Shown here piece after piece: positions 6,155 through 8,348 of a stretch of DNA of 8,348 bases. Location: NCBI GenBank assembly GCA_027005175.1, contig JALTMC010000036.1, positions 1-8,348 of the forward strand. The letters run 5' to 3'. The DNA comes from Myxococcales bacterium (GTDB lineage: Bacteria > Myxococcota_C > UBA6777). A program made the translations under genes and the position numbers. Position 1 is the stretch's first letter. The number at the start of each line of letters is the position of its first letter. Below the pieces are notes generated by a model. It was given only the letters and a program-made list of their open reading frames with translations. It was not told where the DNA came from and made no database searches.

Positions 6155-7325
6155 ATGGCTTTGTAGGCTTTGTGGACTTTGTAGGCTTGAGGGGGCGCCA
6201 TTGGACCACTCGGACTTTGTGAGAGGTTCGGAGTCCCTGTTGTCCAAGGATGACCACTTTGTCTCCAGCTTTGAGAACGGAGCGAGCTTCTACCCACTTG
6301 GCATTCTCCAGGCCTTTTTTAAAATAGACTTTGTTGGCCTTGCAAAGGATGGGTTTGGATTGGGGAAGGCAGGGCTTATCCTTGTCGGTTAGCTGAAATA
6401 CAAAGGCCTTGTTTCGATAGTAGGATACTGCAACTTTCGGGATCAAGGGAACATGGGTCCGTCGCTCCAGCACGATTTGGACGGTGACAAACATCCCACT
6501 TCGGAGGGGCTTGAGTGGTTTTATCTGACCAATCGTCACCGTGATGGTTCCGGTTTTGGCGTCGATGGAAGGTGCGATGCGTACAAGCTTGCCTGTGATA
6601 TCTTGCTTTCGACCCAGTGCTTCCGCTTGCAAATAAACCTTCAGGCCTTTCTTGAGACGAGGGAGGTAACGCTCGGGGACGGCGACTTGAGCGACGATCG
6701 ATTTGGGATTTTCCAGCGTAAACCCTTTCATTTGTGGTGTCACCCAAGACCCTTTTTGTAGAAATCGTTTGGTGACAATGCCTGATATCGTTGCTCGAAT
6801 ACGTAAGTTTGTGAGGTCTTGTTGGGTGCGTTTGAGTTGATTTTTGGCCTGGGCAAACTTGAATCGTAGATTTTCAGCAGCCTCTCGGCTGACATACCCC
6901 TTTCGCAACAGTCGCTTTTGACGAGCTAGATCGTGTTTGAGTTTGCTCACTTCAAGTTTGGCTCTTTGATGTGCGATCACGAGATACGGGTTGGACAAAC
7001 GGGCCAGGGTGCTGCCTCTTCTTACGCGGCGTCCTTCTTTTCCATAGATGGAAAAGACCAGGCCATTCACCTGTGTGACAACCGTGACTTGTTGTTCGGC
7101 TGTCAGAGTTGTTGTGCCTGTGAGGAGGGATGCAATGGAGCCTTTGTATAGCTTGACGGCATGGACTGGCTTGGCTCGGTTGCGGCGCTTCTTCCACATG
7201 GCACGCCAGCTCTTCTTGCTCTTCTTCCCTTTCTTTCCTGCTGCTGCTTTACTACGGCAGCCGGAGGTTACTCCTGTGGTTCCAATGAGACTCAGAAGCA
7301 GAAGATAACGTAGTAATTGTCGCAT
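6153..7325 (-). CDS. RND efflux periplasmic adaptor (MFP/HlyD-type) lipoprotein
   Basis: This 390-residue protein links the RND permease to an outer-membrane channel. The N-terminus is a lipoprotein signal (LLRYLLLLSLIG, then TSGC with C23; the -3 residue is T instead of the usual L, V or I). A very basic stretch follows (about 24-52, KKGKKSKKSW). The first barrel-sandwich half (VTVVTQVNGLVFSI, about 78-110) leads to a helical hairpin (about 115-165). The second half is LRIRATISGIVTKRFLQKGSWV. A beta-barrel region (about 205-280, ending LRSGMFVTVQI) and a membrane-proximal domain follow. The protein ends in a low-complexity KPTKSTKPTKP tail, encoded by near-repeated triplets. It lies 11 bases after the TPR gene and 7 before the pump, so it is almost certainly in their operon. 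No clear Shine-Dalgarno sequence precedes the ATG, so it may depend on upstream translation. Substrate cannot be read. Confidence 0.92.
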   Translation of the reverse strand: MRQLLRYLLLLSLIGTTGVTSGCRSKAAAGKKGKKSKKSWRAMWKKRRNRAKPVHAVKLYKGSIASLLTGTTTLTAEQQVTVVTQVNGLVFSIYGKEGRRVRRGSTLARLSNPYLVIAHQRAKLEVSKLKHDLARQKRLLRKGYVSREAAENLRFKFAQAKNQLKRTQQDLTNLRIRATISGIVTKRFLQKGSWVTPQMKGFTLENPKSIVAQVAVPERYLPRLKKGLKVYLQAEALGRKQDITGKLVRIAPSIDAKTGTITVTIGQIKPLKPLRSGMFVTVQIVLERRTHVPLIPKVAVSYYRNKAFVFQLTDKDKPCLPQSKPILCKANKVYFKKGLENAKWVEARSVLKAGDKVVILGQQGLRTSHKVRVVQWRPLKPTKSTKPTKP

Positions 7326-7336
7326 CCGCTTGTTCT

Positions 7337-8014
7337 TTACGCCTTCTTGGATTGCTCGATTTGTCTGAATTCTTGGAGGTCTTCATACAAGTCCTCTCCC
7401 AAGGTCTCCACATCGAGTGCATACAACTCTTCTAACAGTTCTTGGCCTTCTTTGGCATAGGTACTGCTTAGGAGTTCTTGGGCAAGTAGAAAGCGAAAGT
7501 TGTGGATATCTTCGCTTTCTGCATTTTCACGAACCAAGCTTCGGGCGTAGGAGAGTCGTCGGGATTGTAGCCGCTTGGCTTCTTGTTCCCTCCCATTCGC
7601 CTCTAAGATCTGTGCCATCAAAAGAAATGCACCAAGACCCACAGTGTTTTTTGGTTTGTAGGTGGTGATTGTTTTTAACTCTTCCAGCGCTCCGTCGATG
7701 TTGTTGCGCCTCGCATGACAGACGGCGAGCTGCGTGTGATTCAGCGAGCGCCATGGCTCTGCTTCAGGCCCCACAGCGACCCCAGATTTGAGACCTTGGG
7801 TAAATTCATTTAATGCACGTGCCAGACGTTCACTTCCAAAACCTTCTCCTTCTGTTAATGTGATGACTCCTCGTTTGTAGCGAATCTCACATGCCAAGGT
7901 TGTTTCGGCGTGTTCTGTGAGGATCTCTCGAACAAGATTCTCGATGCGATAGCTGTCTTCTGCCTCAATGGCATCGTTCCATTGTGCTTGCAAAGCCGTG
8001 ATGTCTTGTGACAT
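7337..8014 (-). CDS. TPR-like helical repeat protein, cytosolic
   Basis: This 225-residue protein is all-helical by appearance. It has no signal peptide or membrane segment and an acidic composition that contrasts with its basic neighbours. Several segments look like tetratricopeptide repeats: ALNEFTQGLKSG, then NHTQLAVCHARRNNIDGALEELKTI (about 113-137) and AFLLMAQILEANGREQEAKRLQ (about 148-170). TPR proteins are protein-binding scaffolds; the partner is unknown. The ATG at 8014 has a strong AAGGAGA 4 bases upstream, fixing the start. Only 11 bases separate it from the adaptor gene, so it is probably the first or an early cistron of the efflux operon. A regulatory or assembly link to the pump is an inference from position only. 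TPR assignment is moderate; a generic helical hypothetical protein is the alternative. Confidence 0.8.
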   Translation of the reverse strand: MSQDITALQAQWNDAIEAEDSYRIENLVREILTEHAETTLACEIRYKRGVITLTEGEGFGSERLARALNEFTQGLKSGVAVGPEAEPWRSLNHTQLAVCHARRNNIDGALEELKTITTYKPKNTVGLGAFLLMAQILEANGREQEAKRLQSRRLSYARSLVRENAESEDIHNFRFLLAQELLSSTYAKEGQELLEELYALDVETLGEDLYEDLQEFRQIEQSKKA

Positions 8015-8018
8015 CCCA

Positions 8019-8025
8019 TCTCCTT
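8019..8025 (-). promoter_or_regulatory. Strong ribosome binding site of the TPR-like gene
   Basis: AAGGAGA on the minus strand lies 4 bases before the ATG at 8014. It is the best Shine-Dalgarno sequence in the minus-strand cluster. Confidence 0.75.
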
Positions 8026-8068
8026 ACTATTCTTTCTAGCCTTCTCAGGGGGAAGCTTGGATGGATGA

Positions 8069-8348
8069 TTAATTGAGCAAACCAACGATGGAGAACTCGT
8101 CGCCCTGATTGAGAACCAAGAGGCCGGTGGGATCCATGCTGCCGTAGGCTGGGATACCCATCTCCACACCCACAATGTCCACCTTGCTCATATCGAAGCC
8201 GGCAGCAGCCAGACCCGTCAAGGCTTCATCGACATTGTCAAATGCGTTTCGCGCCTCTGTTGGGGTGTAGACTTCACTCTTCCCGATCTTCATCATTTTG
8301 CGCATCATCAGTTCTTGCGGGCTATTTCCTGGGGACTCTGCTTTGAGC
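8069..8348 (-). CDS. Hypothetical protein, C-terminal part (5' end beyond window)
   Basis: The frame is open from the window edge to the TAA at 8069. An ATG pair at 8308 could start a 79-residue protein. However, no ribosome binding site precedes it and the upstream codons read plausibly as protein (ESPGNSPQEL), so I treat the gene as continuing outside. The visible part has a basic start (MMRKMMKIGKSEVY), a probable helix (PTEARNAFDNVDEALTGLAAAGF) and a compact C-terminus with GIPAYGSMDPTGLLVL and EFSIVGLLN. There is no membrane segment or cysteine. I do not recognise the family. It lies 54 bases before the TPR-like gene on the same strand and may share its transcript. Confidence 0.6.
   Translation of the reverse strand, partial: LKAESPGNSPQELMMRKMMKIGKSEVYTPTEARNAFDNVDEALTGLAAAGFDMSKVDIVGVEMGIPAYGSMDPTGLLVLNQGDEFSIVGLLN

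Noticed and set aside
6146-6247. Longer N-terminus of the RND permease starting at 6247
   Set aside because: It would overlap the adaptor gene by 95 bases and consists of low-complexity out-of-frame sequence from the adaptor's KPTK tail. The ATG at 6145 has a ribosome binding site and the classic RND start.
8069-8308. Complete 79-residue protein starting at 8308
   Set aside because: No ribosome binding site is present and the frame stays open with protein-like codons to the window edge, so a partial gene is more likely.

Overview
The window comes from a Gram-negative bacterium: it carries an inner-membrane RND efflux pump, a lipidated periplasmic adaptor and secreted Ig-like repeats. By eye the base composition is moderate, somewhat under 50% GC. 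Protein style (lysine/arginine-rich envelope proteins, TPR proteins, Ig-like tandem repeats) would fit a deltaproteobacterial or Myxococcota-like lineage, but nothing here fixes the taxon. No rRNA, tRNA, transposase, integrase or cas gene was seen.

Left arm, plus strand (1-2226). The window opens inside a gene (1-677) encoding cysteine-paired Ig-like repeats. These stop halfway through a repeat and run straight into one membrane helix and a tail that resemble the C-terminus of a POT/MFS peptide transporter. A 270-base gap (678-947) holds a strong hairpin, a plausible promoter and two doubtful small ORFs. Next come two tandem paralogues (948-1565 and 1654-2226) that I recognise as Pycsar-effector-like (PycTM/DUF5706) membrane proteins. 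They keep the ADTK motif, the FVPRT motif and the C-terminal KYESF helix, but no nucleotide cyclase is visible. A degenerate 30-base direct repeat brackets the gap between them.

Convergent junction (2205-2376). Three perfect copies of a 26-base repeat recur every 72-74 bases. The first copy supplies the last codons and stop of the second PycTM-like gene. The third supplies the last codons and stop of the RND pump gene on the opposite strand.

Right arm, minus strand (8348-2354). Reading right to left there is the C-terminal part of an unrecognised small protein, a cytosolic TPR-type protein, an RND periplasmic adaptor lipoprotein (MFP) and the RND inner-membrane permease. Gaps are 54, 11 and 7 bases, and the pump's ribosome binding site overlaps the adaptor's stop codon, so the last three are very probably one operon. 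The permease has a roughly 145-residue, extremely Lys/Arg-rich insertion in its first periplasmic loop and an enlarged Trp-rich membrane segment in its central loop. The adaptor has a matching basic stretch right after its lipidation site. No outer-membrane (TolC-like) partner is in the window.

The most unusual items are the doubled Pycsar-type effector without a visible cyclase, the 26-base repeat that forms both gene ends, the polybasic pump insertion and the Ig-repeat/transporter-tail fusion.
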